This document shows, piece after piece, positions 8,210 through 17,177 of a stretch of 64,000 nucleotides of DNA. Source of the stretch: Duganella sp. 1224. GTDB lineage: Bacteria; Pseudomonadota; Gammaproteobacteria; Burkholderiales; Burkholderiaceae_D. Position 1 is the first letter of the stretch; every line of letters starts with the position of its first letter. The position numbers and the translations under genes were made by a program. The stretch spans positions 1,922,001 to 1,986,000 of the forward strand of contig NZ_JACBYS010000001.1 in the NCBI RefSeq assembly GCF_013408245.1, given 5' to 3'. The notes under the pieces were generated by a model that saw only the letters and a list, made by a program, of their open reading frames with translations, was not told the DNA's origin and ran no database searches.

Positions 8210-9931
8210 ATGCCGACCTATGTTCAAAACGCCGTCCTCGGACGCATTCCGGACGTATTCAACGCCGAGGCGATCTGGCAGACGCCCGGCCTGGCCCTGT
8301 TCGCGCGCCGCCCGCTGCTGCGCGACCTGCTGGAGCGCAGTCCGCGCGAACACAAGGGCCGCGCCGCAACGCGCTGCTTTTCGCACGTGACGCTGATGCT
8401 GCCGCAGGAGGATGTCGACGACGACTACCATCTGACCCGGGGCGCACGCGCGCGCGACCTGGCCGAGACGCTGACGGCGCTGCATCAAAAGGATTTCGGC
8501 GATTTGCTGGGCAGCGATCAGGTGCGCTACGACGTGGTCGGGGCAGCCTCGCTGGCGCCGGGCGAGATTGAGGTTAAATTCGGCCACGCGGTCTATCTGC
8601 CGGCGGCCGAAGAGAAGATTCTGTACAACGTCAGCGTGTCGCGTGACAGCGCGATCTGGCATCCGGTATGCCCGCTGTATCCGAACCAGCGCCTGGCGTT
8701 GATCGGCGGCGAAGGCGCGGAAGCCAGCGCCGTGGCCCAAGGCTGGCCGTTCGGTCCGGACGCGGCGCTGCTGATTCTCAACGACGGCCCCGACATGCCG
8801 CCGGTGCTGCAGATGCGCCCCAAGGATGCTTTCGATTGCCGCTATGATCCGCGCAGCGGCTACTACACCATCAAATCGCTGCGCGAACCGCAGGGCAGCC
8901 GGCTACTGGTCAAAGTGGCCCGCACCTCGGCGTTCCCGATGCGGCAGGGCAGCGCGGCGCCGGTCGCCAGCCCGGCGGTGTGGCAAAGCCGGCCTGGCAT
9001 GGATGCCCACGCGGCCACACGCAGCGCCGCCAGCACCGCCAAGCGCGGTGACGGCGCAATTTCCGCACATGCGCCCGCACGGACCCAAAGCGCCGGCATG
9101 GGCATGGGTGCTGGCGCTGGCGTTGGCGTGGATGTGGGCGTTGGCGTGGATGTGGGCGTTGGCGTGGACGTGAGTGCTGGCAGCACCGTCGCCCGCCACG
9201 GCGCTGGCTTCATCGACCTGACCGCCGTCCCGCTGGCCGCCAGCCACAAGCCGGCCAACCGCGCCGGCGAAAGCGACGCCACCTACGCGCCAGTATCGCA
9301 GCAGCGCGTCAGCCTGGTGGCGCTGGCCCTGCCGCGCCTAAGCCGCTACCGTGACACCGGCGCGCAAGCGCTGGAACTCCCATTCAACCAAGCACTGGCC
9401 CTATCAGCCGATGCGCAACCATCGATCACCTTGAGCGTCGATGCCGCCGACGACCTGTACGCCTGCACCGCCGAAGGCCGCCAGCGCATCGAAGCTCCCG
9501 CCACCTTCTCCCCGGCAGACACACGCGCAATCCGCCTGCTGGCCGCAGCCCCCGAGATGGCGGACCGCTACCGCGCCATCGTCTGCCTCGCCCAACCGGT
9601 CAGCGCCGGGGTGGCCAGCGGCGCGCGCTTCACCTTTGGCCGCAACTCCCCCATGCTGGCCTCCCTGCGCCTGCTGGACTCACCACGCTTCCTCAAACGC
9701 GCGGACGGCGCAGGCAGCGCCAGCGCCGACCGCATCGGCTTGTCGCGCAGCGCCTTCACTTTTGAGGCCAACGCCAAAGGCTACGCCATCGGCCGCCAGA
9801 GCGCCACGCAAGCGCTTTACCATCTGGACGACAAACTGCAATTCGTCGCCAGCATCGGCGATACGCCCTACCTGCTGCCACACGGCCATCACCTCGTGGC
9901 CGGGCACTACGTGCTGCGCTTTGACGCCTGA
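8210..9931 (+). CDS. FhaA-like protein: N-terminal DUF3662-like region and C-terminal FHA-like domain
   Basis: 573 residues, cytoplasmic. Residues about 55-130 (VTLMLPQEDV, RARDLAETL, GEIEVKFGHAVYLP) resemble by eye the N-terminal domain of actinobacterial FhaA, which has an ITL-HDF-ARDLA-VRFE pattern. The last about 120 residues resemble a divergent FHA domain (FTFGRNSP, RIGLSRSAFTFE, HHLVAGHYVLRFD). The middle is low-complexity linker with three GVGVDV repeats. AAGGAG lies upstream of the ATG and the gap to the SEDS gene is 3 nt. Likely a phosphothreonine reader linking the kinase to the cell-wall proteins. The domain calls rest on visual comparison and need a profile search. Confidence 0.65.
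   Translation: MPTYVQNAVLGRIPDVFNAEAIWQTPGLALFARRPLLRDLLERSPREHKGRAATRCFSHVTLMLPQEDVDDDYHLTRGARARDLAETLTALHQKDFGDLLGSDQVRYDVVGAASLAPGEIEVKFGHAVYLPAAEEKILYNVSVSRDSAIWHPVCPLYPNQRLALIGGEGAEASAVAQGWPFGPDAALLILNDGPDMPPVLQMRPKDAFDCRYDPRSGYYTIKSLREPQGSRLLVKVARTSAFPMRQGSAAPVASPAVWQSRPGMDAHAATRSAASTAKRGDGAISAHAPARTQSAGMGMGAGAGVGVDVGVGVDVGVGVDVSAGSTVARHGAGFIDLTAVPLAASHKPANRAGESDATYAPVSQQRVSLVALALPRLSRYRDTGAQALELPFNQALALSADAQPSITLSVDAADDLYACTAEGRQRIEAPATFSPADTRAIRLLAAAPEMADRYRAIVCLAQPVSAGVASGARFTFGRNSPMLASLRLLDSPRFLKRADGAGSASADRIGLSRSAFTFEANAKGYAIGRQSATQALYHLDDKLQFVASIGDTPYLLPHGHHLVAGHYVLRFDA
9119..9172 (+). repeat. Three tandem 18-bp units inside the FhaA-like gene
   Basis: Three consecutive copies of an 18-bp unit encode GVGVDV each; the third differs by one base. 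In-frame and in a low-complexity linker, so copy changes would alter linker length without breaking the frame. Confidence 0.9.
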
Positions 9932-9937
9932 GCCATC

Positions 9938-10429
9938 ATGGACGCCACCAAACTCCACGCCGTCGCCGCTTTCGCCGCGGGCCTGGTCATCACGCTGTTC
10001 CTGGCCGCCTACCTGACGCCGCGCGCGTGGTGGCGCCGGCCGAACGCCCGCGCACTGTTCATCATGGTGGCCGGTGCCTGGGGCTTCGGCAGCCTGATCT
10101 TGTACGCCATCGGCAGCCAGGCCGCTGCCCCGCTGACGCGCGCGGCCACACGCACCGCCTACGTGGCAAAGGACGAGCAGCAGGCGCCATCCGGCCCCGC
10201 AGGCTGGCGCAACGCCGTCGCCGGCCGTCCGTTTCACGTCCACCGCGACCTGAACCTGCGCGCCGCGCCCGGCGTGCATGCGGCCCGCATCGCCATCGTG
10301 CCGGCCGGCGCCGACGCCACTCCCACCGGTGTCCGCGATGGCGACTGGTGGCAGATCACCGCCATCATCGGCGGCCGCGAAACCACCGGCTGGGCCAGCA
10401 GCCTGTGGCTGCGCCGGAGCGGCGAATGA
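9938..10429 (+). CDS. Membrane-anchored SH3b-domain protein
   Basis: 163 residues with two N-terminal membrane helices (about 8-27 and 39-60), then a linker and a bacterial SH3 (SH3b) domain at about 95-160, recognised from HVHRDLNLRAAPGVHAARIAIVPAG, GDWWQITA and TGWASSLWL. SH3b domains commonly bind cell-wall peptides. Gap of 6 nt to the FhaA-like gene and a 4-nt ATGA overlap with the phosphatase gene show operon membership. A plausible job is to sense or hold peptidoglycan near the SEDS complex; this is inferred. Confidence 0.8.
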   Translation: MDATKLHAVAAFAAGLVITLFLAAYLTPRAWWRRPNARALFIMVAGAWGFGSLILYAIGSQAAAPLTRAATRTAYVAKDEQQAPSGPAGWRNAVAGRPFHVHRDLNLRAAPGVHAARIAIVPAGADATPTGVRDGDWWQITAIIGGRETTGWASSLWLRRSGE

Positions 10430-11505
10430 GCCACCGGCCAGCCACCGCCGCCGTCCCGTTTTCGGCTAAGCTGTGGCCTTTCGCATCCCGCGCCACGGCG
10501 CCCGCACCGATGACACGCATCACCGACCATCTCCACTTCGGCCCGCACCTGGACGTCGCCGCCCGCAGCGCCGCCAGCATCAGCAAGCTGCAAGTGCCGG
10601 AAAACCAGGACAACCTGCTGATCATCGACGCCGACGGCCGCGCCGTCCTGCTGCGCGACCAGCAGCCGCAAACCACGCAACTCCCCGACTGGCCGCAAGG
10701 CCACGTGCGCCTCGCGGTCCTCGACGGCATGGGCGGCCACGGACACGGACGCCAGGCCGCCGAAGCCGTCGCCACCGGCCTGCTGCGCATCCCCGCCTGC
10801 GCCACGCTGGAAGAACTCGGCGCGCGGCTCGACCAGCTGCACCGCACGCTGCAAGCGCACTTCAGCCATCCGGAAGACCGCGACACCTTCCGCCGCCCCG
10901 GCACCACGCTCACGCTGCTGGAAATACCGCCCGGCCGCGAGCCGATGCTGTTCCACGCCGGCGACTCGCGCCTGTACGAAATCACGCCGCAAGGCGCGCG
11001 TCCGCTGACGGTGGACCACGTTCCCGCCACCGCCTTTGCCATGCACGGCCTGCTGGGCGAAGACGAATGGTGGCAGCAGGTACACGGCGAACACCGCGCC
11101 CAGATCTCCCAGGCCTACATCCTTGGCAATGCCTTCGCCAACCCGCAGCTGCTGGACGACGGCCTGCTGCCGCTGGACGCATCCAACCTGCCGCCCTTCC
11201 TGCGCCAACTGGCCGACCGGCGCGCCGTCACCGTCCGTCCGGATGCCACCTACCTGCTGGCCACCGACGGCTTCTGGTCGTGCGCCCGCCCGCAGCCATG
11301 GATCGCGCGCTGGCCGACGCTGATGGCGCAAGCGGCCGCCGGCCCGGCGCTGGACGCGCTGTTCGCCGACTATGCCGCCAATCCGCCGCCGCAACTCCAC
11401 ATCGACAACCTGAGCGCCATCGCCGTGCGCTTTTCACGCCCCCCAAACAGCGGCAATGTTGACGAAACAGCACTGCCGACAGCACCAATTCCGTCGCATT
11501 TTTGA
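10426..11505 (+). CDS. PP2C-family serine/threonine phosphatase
   Basis: 359 residues from ATG 10426, which overlaps the SH3b stop; a second ATG at 10510 is possible. PP2C motifs occur in order: ENQDN near residue 59, DGMGGHGHG at 100 (metal-binding Asp), GTTLTLLE, HAGDSRLYE and LLATDGFW. These residues bind two Mn/Mg ions and catalyse dephosphorylation of pSer/pThr. It is soluble, unlike the membrane-anchored PstP. It is placed to reverse the kinase of the same operon and perhaps also the kinase-FGE protein of the other arm. Confidence 0.93.
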   Translation: MSHRPATAAVPFSAKLWPFASRATAPAPMTRITDHLHFGPHLDVAARSAASISKLQVPENQDNLLIIDADGRAVLLRDQQPQTTQLPDWPQGHVRLAVLDGMGGHGHGRQAAEAVATGLLRIPACATLEELGARLDQLHRTLQAHFSHPEDRDTFRRPGTTLTLLEIPPGREPMLFHAGDSRLYEITPQGARPLTVDHVPATAFAMHGLLGEDEWWQQVHGEHRAQISQAYILGNAFANPQLLDDGLLPLDASNLPPFLRQLADRRAVTVRPDATYLLATDGFWSCARPQPWIARWPTLMAQAAAGPALDALFADYAANPPPQLHIDNLSAIAVRFSRPPNSGNVDETALPTAPIPSHF

Positions 11506-11599
11506 TACCCGCACAGTCCACGTCAAAAATCGGTTGCAAAGTTTGCCAAACAGAGCGAAAACCGCATAAACTTGCGGGTATCCCATCGGTCGGTTTGTC

Positions 11600-13144
11600 A
11601 TGAAAAAATGCAGTAATGCCCAGCACCCGCATTGCACCTTCTGGGTCATGCCAGGAACGCAAACTTGTGAAGGCGGCCACGCCCAAACGGAAGCGTCCAG
11701 CTACGACCTGCTGACTGCCCTGCGCTCCAACCGTGCCGCCTCGCCGGCCACGGTGCTGGATGCCGTCCCTTCGTCGCCACAAGCCCAGGCCGCCGAACCA
11801 TCGCACAACTACGCACGTCCGCACCAACGCGCGCAAGCGCCACGCCCGCAGTTGCACATCAGCGGTTTCGACCCGCGCGCGGCCGGCGGCCGCCAGACGC
11901 TGAAGATGGAACTGCGCGGCATGCCGGACGCCTGCGCGCCGCAACTCACGCTGCAACTGCAGTCGGACCTGATCCCCAACGGCGCCGCGCGTCAGCACTT
12001 CGTGCGCGCGGTCAGCGGCGAATGGCGCCCCGTGTTTGTCGAGTTTTCGTCGCGCGGCAAGGAACATGGCCAGTACCAGATCAGCATCGAGCTGCTGAGC
12101 CAGCATCCTGGCATGGCGGCGCGCAAATGGGTGTGTACCTTCGTCATCCTGGTGCCGCGCCTGGACGCCACGCTGACCGAAATCCACCGCATCTTCCTCA
12201 GCACCCACAAGAACGTGCGCGTGATGGCGGACGACGCCTCCATCGCCCGCGTCAGCGCGCAGGGCGGCGACAGCCTGGATATCGACGTCACCGCCCGCAA
12301 CGCCGGCATCGCCCACCTGGACCTGAACGCGCCGGCCGGCAAGGTGGACCTGGGCTTTTCCACCATCGCGTGGGACGAAGACCTGATCGAGATCGACATG
12401 CCGCAAGCGGCCGCCGTGCATCCGCACACCACGCGCGCGGCGTCGCTGGTCAACGCCGCGCCGGAAGCCGGCGCGCAGCGCCAGATCCGCCTGTTCGCAA
12501 TGGAAGAATGCGTGATCGGCCGCTTTGAGCTGGTCGATCCCGAGTCGGACCTGATGCTCACCCACTACACGGAAAACGGTCAGGAAACCAACGGCCTCAC
12601 GCGCCGCCTGTCCGGCCGCCACGCCATCATCCGCCGCTCCGGCCTGGGGTTTGAAATTGAAGATGTGTCGCGCTACGGCATCCTGCTGGATGGCGTCTGG
12701 CCGGGCAAGCACAAGCCGACCGCGCTGCGCCTTGGCATGCGGATTGAATTCAGCGCCAGCATCAAGGGCATCGTCACGCTGTCGGTTTCGGCCATCATGC
12801 CGCATGGCGTGATCCTGCACCGCGTGGACCACGGCGCCAACGCCGAATGCTTCTACCTGCTGGCGCCGGACACGCATCCTGGCTATCCGGTCAAATCCTT
12901 CCCGGCCGCGCCGCATGCGGCCGCGCTGCCGCTGCTGCTGCACCGGGATGGCGGTTTCTGGCACCTGGACCAGTTGACCGGCAAGGAAACCGCGCTGGCG
13001 CCGGCCGTCTCGCTGGATAAACTGAGCCGCGTGCCACGTCACACCCGCTTTGCCAGCGATCCGTATCCGGAACACTGGATCATCCGCACCGGCGCGGATG
13101 ACATGTACAGCACGGTGGCGGCGAACGCCATGTCCACCGCCTGA
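11600..13144 (+). CDS. Zinc-ribbon-like and FHA-domain protein
   Basis: 514 residues. The first about 30 residues hold Cys4, His9, Cys12, Cys23 and His27, which could bind zinc. A long middle region (about 85-235) resembles a beta-sandwich but is not recognised. The C-terminal half includes a good FHA domain: GRFELVDPESD, RRLSGRHAIIRR, FEIEDVSRYGILLDGV and ALRLGMRIEFS (about 315-405). Ser/Arg/His of the SGRH motif is the phosphothreonine-binding core. It is last in the plus-strand arm, 94 bp after the phosphatase, and may have its own promoter. Likely a phospho-dependent adaptor. Confidence 0.82.
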   Translation: MKKCSNAQHPHCTFWVMPGTQTCEGGHAQTEASSYDLLTALRSNRAASPATVLDAVPSSPQAQAAEPSHNYARPHQRAQAPRPQLHISGFDPRAAGGRQTLKMELRGMPDACAPQLTLQLQSDLIPNGAARQHFVRAVSGEWRPVFVEFSSRGKEHGQYQISIELLSQHPGMAARKWVCTFVILVPRLDATLTEIHRIFLSTHKNVRVMADDASIARVSAQGGDSLDIDVTARNAGIAHLDLNAPAGKVDLGFSTIAWDEDLIEIDMPQAAAVHPHTTRAASLVNAAPEAGAQRQIRLFAMEECVIGRFELVDPESDLMLTHYTENGQETNGLTRRLSGRHAIIRRSGLGFEIEDVSRYGILLDGVWPGKHKPTALRLGMRIEFSASIKGIVTLSVSAIMPHGVILHRVDHGANAECFYLLAPDTHPGYPVKSFPAAPHAAALPLLLHRDGGFWHLDQLTGKETALAPAVSLDKLSRVPRHTRFASDPYPEHWIIRTGADDMYSTVAANAMSTA

Positions 13145-13150
13145 TTCTCC

Positions 13151-14032
13151 TTACGCCGCCGGCTTCTTCGCCGGCAGCGGAATCCAGTCCGTCTCTCCGG
13201 GCACCGGCGTAAAGCGCTGCGCTTCCCAGTCATCGGCCGCTTGCGAAATGCGTTCCTTGCGCGACGAAACGAAGTTCCAGTACATGAAGCGGTGGCCGTC
13301 CAGCGGCTCGCCGCCGATCACCACGAAGCGCGCATCCGCATTGGCCTTCACGCGCTGGGCGCCGGTGGTGTTCAGCAGCGCCATGGTGTGCAGCTCCAGC
13401 GGGGCGCCGTCGATTTCCAGCGCGCCGCCGATCGGGTAGATCGCCGCTTCCGCCGGCAGGCTGTTGAGCACCAGTTCATTTTCCGCCGGCAGCGCCACGT
13501 CCAGATACAGCGTCTGGCTGAAGGTCTGCACCGGCGAGGTCTGGCCGAAGGCCGATCCAATCAGCACGCGCACCTTGGCGCCGGCCACGTGCAGCTCGGG
13601 AATGGCGCTGGCTGGCGTATGGCAGAAGCCAGGCTCCGTCTCTTCGTGGGCCACCGGCAGCGCGGCCCACAGCTGCAGGCCGTGGGTGCGGTGCGGCTTG
13701 CCGACCAGGTCTTTCGGCGTGCGCTCGGAGTGCACGATGCCGCTGCCGGCGGTCATCCAGTTGACGGCGCCCGGCTCGATGCGCTGGACCGTGCCCAGGC
13801 TGTCGCGGTGGTCCATCGCGCCTTCAAACAGGTAGGTCACGGTGGCCAGGCCGATGTGCGGGTGCGGACGCACGTCGTGGTCGGCGTCCAGCGGCACGTC
13901 GACCGGGCCGAAATGGTCGAAGAAAATGAACGGGCCGACCGCCTGCTTGGCAGCAGATGGCAGGAAGCGGCGCACCATCAGGCCACCGCCCAGGTCTTTC
14001 TCGTGGCCCTTCAGCAGATTCGTCACGCTCAT
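13151..14032 (-). CDS. Pirin family protein
   Basis: 293-residue bicupin. The N-terminal cupin holds the pirin signature: PFIFFDHFGPV, PHPHIGLATVTYLFEG, MTAGSGIVHSE and the metal-ligand histidines and Glu. Pirins bind iron or other metals; some have quercetinase activity or act as redox regulators. It ends 6 bp from the FHA gene in convergent orientation and starts 4 bp after the OsmC gene, so OsmC and pirin form a two-gene operon. A second pirin lies at 52233-53102. Confidence 0.92.
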   Translation of the reverse strand: MSVTNLLKGHEKDLGGGLMVRRFLPSAAKQAVGPFIFFDHFGPVDVPLDADHDVRPHPHIGLATVTYLFEGAMDHRDSLGTVQRIEPGAVNWMTAGSGIVHSERTPKDLVGKPHRTHGLQLWAALPVAHEETEPGFCHTPASAIPELHVAGAKVRVLIGSAFGQTSPVQTFSQTLYLDVALPAENELVLNSLPAEAAIYPIGGALEIDGAPLELHTMALLNTTGAQRVKANADARFVVIGGEPLDGHRFMYWNFVSSRKERISQAADDWEAQRFTPVPGETDWIPLPAKKPAA

Positions 14033-14036
14033 GGTG

Positions 14037-14435
14037 TTATCCCAGTTTGGTGGTCACTTCGGTGGTTACGGCGGTCATCAGCTTGTGGACCGGGCATTTT
14101 TCGGCGACGGAGAGGAGTTCCGCGCGCTGGGCGTCGGTCAGTTCGCCGGTCAGGTGCAGCGTGGCGTTGAGGCGGTAGACGCCATGGCGTTCCTCCTTGT
14201 CGTCACGCTCCATCGTCACTTGTACGTCTTCCACCGGGATGTTCTTGCGCTTGGCATACCAGACCACGGTCAGCGCCTTGCAGGCGCTCAGCGCAGCATC
14301 ATACAGATCGTGCGGCGACGGGCCGGCGTCGCTGCCACCTTCTTCCGTCGACACGTCGGCGGAAATGATGTGGTTGCGCACGTGAACGATGTGGCGCATC
14401 GGCAGGGATTGATCACGCAGGGCTTTGATAGTCAT
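14037..14435 (-). CDS. OsmC family peroxiredoxin-like protein
   Basis: 132 residues from ATG 14435 (AAGGA 8 nt upstream; the longer start at 14471 lacks this). OsmC fold proteins reduce organic hydroperoxides using two cysteines; here these are in LSACKAL and EKCPVHKL. The conserved GGSDAGPSPHDLYDAAL segment is present. It is followed after 4 bp by the pirin gene, a pairing that fits a small stress-response operon. Confidence 0.9.
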   Translation of the reverse strand: MTIKALRDQSLPMRHIVHVRNHIISADVSTEEGGSDAGPSPHDLYDAALSACKALTVVWYAKRKNIPVEDVQVTMERDDKEERHGVYRLNATLHLTGELTDAQRAELLSVAEKCPVHKLMTAVTTEVTTKLG

Positions 14436-14501
14436 TCTGTGTTCCTTGTGGCGTTGAATCAGAACCGACAATGTACACCGAATGAAGGAGTTGTGCTTCT
14501 A

Positions 14502-15074
14502 CTAAAAGACGGTAACTCGCGGCCACCGCTCAGCATAGCGCTTCTGCGCCACGCGCTGGCGGTAAGCCTCCATGCTGACGCGTGCCGGATTGCGGCGCAC
14601 GACGCAGTTGAACAGGTCATCCAGGCCATGCGGCGCGATCACCTCGATCATGTCGTCCGCGCGAAGGCAAAGTCCAACTGATGTGGCGTATTCCGGCCAG
14701 GATGCCACGGCGGCATGCAGGGACGGCAACGGCTCCACGGCGTGGCCGAAGTACGCTTCAAACCAGTGGTGCACCGCAGCCTGGTTTGTCACTTCCCAAG
14801 GCACCTGCGGCAAGGCCGCTTGCAGTCGGCGCTGCAGTTCGGCGTCGCGCTCAGGTCGCAGGTTGGCGGCGTCAAAATAGGCGACATCGATGTCCGGCAG
14901 GTGCGATGGCGTCGGGTAGCCGTGCAGATTGTCCCACACCAGGTTGCGGACCGCGCCCGCGCCAATGCACCACGACGGCAGCGCCAGATCGCGCACCGCG
15001 CGCAACGCCTGCATCAGCCATTCCGCCTCGCGCGCCATGTGGCGCAGCAGCTCCCGCATTGCCTGCTCGTTCAT
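14502..15074 (-). CDS. Nucleotidyltransferase family protein (NTP_transf_6/DUF925 type)
   Basis: 190 residues. The family marks are CIGAGAVRNLVWD near residue 36, the acidic pair DIDVAYFD (about 63) and the C-terminal segment NPARVSMEAYRQRVAQKRYAERWP. Members resemble polymerase-beta-type nucleotidyltransferases but have no settled substrate. Its ATG overlaps the stop of the AAA ATPase gene by 4 nt, so the two are translated as a pair. Confidence 0.85.
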   Translation of the reverse strand: MNEQAMRELLRHMAREAEWLMQALRAVRDLALPSWCIGAGAVRNLVWDNLHGYPTPSHLPDIDVAYFDAANLRPERDAELQRRLQAALPQVPWEVTNQAAVHHWFEAYFGHAVEPLPSLHAAVASWPEYATSVGLCLRADDMIEVIAPHGLDDLFNCVVRRNPARVSMEAYRQRVAQKRYAERWPRVTVF

Positions 15075-15817
15075 GCCGAAAGAAGAATGTCCAGCATGCG
15101 CTGGGGATTGAGCACGAAATCGTGCATGATCTGGAAGTGCTCGGTGTCTTCGTAGTGTACGCGCTTGAGGCCCGCTTCCGAGCAGTGAAACACGTCCGCG
15201 TCAGGGTAAGCCATCAGGATTGGCGAGTGCGTTGCGATGACAAACTGCGAATGATCGTTGGCCAGTTGGTGGATGCGGCTCAGCAGCGCGAGCTGGCGTT
15301 GCGGGGACAGCGCTGCTTCCGGTTCGTCCAGGATGTAAAAGCCATTGCCGCCAAAGCGGTGCATGACCAGCGACCAGAACGACTCGCCATGCGATTGCTC
15401 GTGCAGCGACTTGCCGCCGTACGAGTTAATCACCGGGGGCCCGCCCGGCCCCTTGTCCAGCTCTTCGATTGCCGTCGCCAGATTGAAGAAGCTTTCTGCC
15501 CGCAGGAAAAACCCGTCGCGCGCTTGCTGGATGCCCTTCACCAGACGCAGATACTGATGCAGCTCCGAATGCGAAGCCCGGGTCTGGAATCCGAAATTCT
15601 TGGTGCCGCCTTCCGGATTAAAGCCGAAAGCGACAGCGATCGCCTCCAGCAAGGTCGATTTGCCCGAGCCGTTCTCGCCAACCAAAAACGTGACCTTGGG
15701 ATGCAACGGCAGCGTGTTCAGGTGGCGAACAGCCGGCAAGGAAAAGGGGTAGCGCTCAAAGTCCGCCACCGCCTCCACCTTCAACCGCACCTGCTGCACG
15801 TACTGAGTAGAGATCAT
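15071..15817 (-). CDS. AAA family ATPase (ABC/OLD-like, small)
   Basis: 248 residues from ATG 15817 (MISTQYVQQVRL); an upstream in-frame start at 15856 is weaker. Walker A is GENGSGKST, the Walker B region is FYILDEPEAALS, and the following ATHSPILMA is the switch histidine segment. The protein is a compact SMC/ABC-like ATPase without coiled coil or a TOPRIM domain. The 4-nt overlap with the nucleotidyltransferase gene suggests they act together. Such ATPase plus nucleotidyltransferase pairs occur in housekeeping and defence settings; no role is proved. Confidence 0.85.
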   Translation of the reverse strand: MISTQYVQQVRLKVEAVADFERYPFSLPAVRHLNTLPLHPKVTFLVGENGSGKSTLLEAIAVAFGFNPEGGTKNFGFQTRASHSELHQYLRLVKGIQQARDGFFLRAESFFNLATAIEELDKGPGGPPVINSYGGKSLHEQSHGESFWSLVMHRFGGNGFYILDEPEAALSPQRQLALLSRIHQLANDHSQFVIATHSPILMAYPDADVFHCSEAGLKRVHYEDTEHFQIMHDFVLNPQRMLDILLSA

Positions 15818-15865
15818 ACCGCTTCCAGTTTTATAATCAGCCAAGGATAACATCAAGCGTGAGGA

Positions 15866-16510
15866 ATGATGAGCAATGTCGACCCGCAGTTGCTGGCCAG
15901 CTGGCTGGCCGCCCGTTCGATCGCGCGCGGCCTGCCGGCGCCGGTGCCGGACCGTGGTGGCCTGCGGGTGGAGACTGGCCAGCCGGAAGAGCTGCGGCGC
16001 TATGTCTTCGCCGGCCCCAACGCGGGGATCAGCGAACTGGCGATGGAAATCAGCGAACCGCGCGTGTTCATCAAGATGTGCGGCCGCCAGGAGCAGTTGC
16101 TGGCGCGCGTCAACCCGCGCTGGACGCCGCAGCCGGACGCCTACCTGATGACCAAGGAGCCGGGCCGCAATCCGGTGCCGTCACTGCCGACCGGCTACTG
16201 GATGCAGGTCGCCACCGAAGGCCGCACCACCATCGCCCGCATCTACGCGGAAGACGACACGCCGGCCGCCAGCGGCTACGCGGTCGAGCATGACGGCGTG
16301 TTCGTCTTCGACCGCATCGCCACCGACGCCCGGCACCAGCGGCAAGGTCTGGGCGCCGCGCTGATGGCGGCCTTGGGCACGGCGCAGCAATCGCAAGCCG
16401 CGCAGCGCGTGCTGGTGGCCACCGAACAGGGACGCGCGCTGTACGCCACGCTGGGCTGGCGCGTGCTGTCGCCCTACGCCACCGTCGCGCTTATCCCAGC
16501 AGACGGGTAA
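15866..16510 (+). CDS. GNAT-family N-acetyltransferase
   Basis: 214 residues; two adjacent ATG codons (15866 and 15869) are possible starts. The C-terminal half has the GNAT acetyl-CoA motif RIATDARHQRQGLGAALMAALG, then LVATEQGRALYATLGWRVLSPYA. The N-terminal half is less conserved and may define substrate. It is divergent from the ATPase gene and overlaps the 3' end of yjjG on the other strand by about 20 bp. Confidence 0.85.
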   Translation: MMSNVDPQLLASWLAARSIARGLPAPVPDRGGLRVETGQPEELRRYVFAGPNAGISELAMEISEPRVFIKMCGRQEQLLARVNPRWTPQPDAYLMTKEPGRNPVPSLPTGYWMQVATEGRTTIARIYAEDDTPAASGYAVEHDGVFVFDRIATDARHQRQGLGAALMAALGTAQQSQAAQRVLVATEQGRALYATLGWRVLSPYATVALIPADG

Positions 16511-17177
16511 TCTCGTGCAGGCTGCTGGCCTCGTAGGTCGGCACAGCCTCGGATTGATTGGCCAGGCGGCCCGGATTGAACCAGCAACTATCGATGCCGT
16601 AACGGTTTGCGCCGAGGATGTCCGCATCCAGCCGGTCGCCGATGATGATGGCTTCGTGCTTGGCAAAGGGCCGCGCCATCTTCGACGCGTATTCAAAAAA
16701 GCGCACATCCGGCTTGGCATAGCCCGACGCCTCGGAGGTCGAGACGAACGAGATATGCTGGCGCAGGCCGGACTTGACCAGCCGCTGGTTCTGGATCGCT
16801 TCCACGCCGTTGGTGATGATGCCCACCTCGCCGAAACCGGCCAGCGTTTCGCACAGCTGCAAGGCGCCGTCGATCAGCACCACCGTATCCGACAGCGATT
16901 CCAGATACAGGCGGCTGGCCGCTTCGGGATCCAGCGCCAGGCTGTGTTCCGCAAACGTCTTGCGGAAACGCTCGACCTTGAGGAAGTCCTTGGTTACGGC
17001 GCCGGTTTCAAAGCTGCGCCACAGCGCGAGATTGATCTCCTGGTAGCGCGGGAATAGCGCAGTCAGGTCGGCGGCTACGCCCAGCGCCTGCACGGTGCGC
17101 TCGAAAGACAGCTGTTCGGACGCCTTGAAGTCCAGCAGCGTGTCATCCAGATCAAACAGAAAGAGCTTGTGCTTCAT
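16491..17177 (-). CDS. yjjG: HAD hydrolase, YjjG-type noncanonical pyrimidine nucleotidase
   Basis: 228 residues from ATG 17177. HAD motifs: [10 protein letters not shown] (nucleophile Asp), [23 protein letters not shown] and [17 protein letters not shown]. Length and the TNG..IQ..R pattern match E. coli YjjG, which removes phosphate from noncanonical pyrimidine nucleotides such as 5-fluoro- or thymidine monophosphates and protects against their incorporation in DNA. The start overlaps the yjdM stop (ATGA), giving a two-gene operon. Confidence 0.85.
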   Translation of the reverse strand: MKHKLFLFDLDDTLLDFKASEQLSFERTVQALGVAADLTALFPRYQEINLALWRSFETGAVTKDFLKVERFRKTFAEHSLALDPEAASRLYLESLSDTVVLIDGALQLCETLAGFGEVGIITNGVEAIQNQRLVKSGLRQHISFVSTSEASGYAKPDVRFFEYASKMARPFAKHEAIIIGDRLDADILGANRYGIDSCWFNPGRLANQSEAVPTYEASSLHEITRLLG

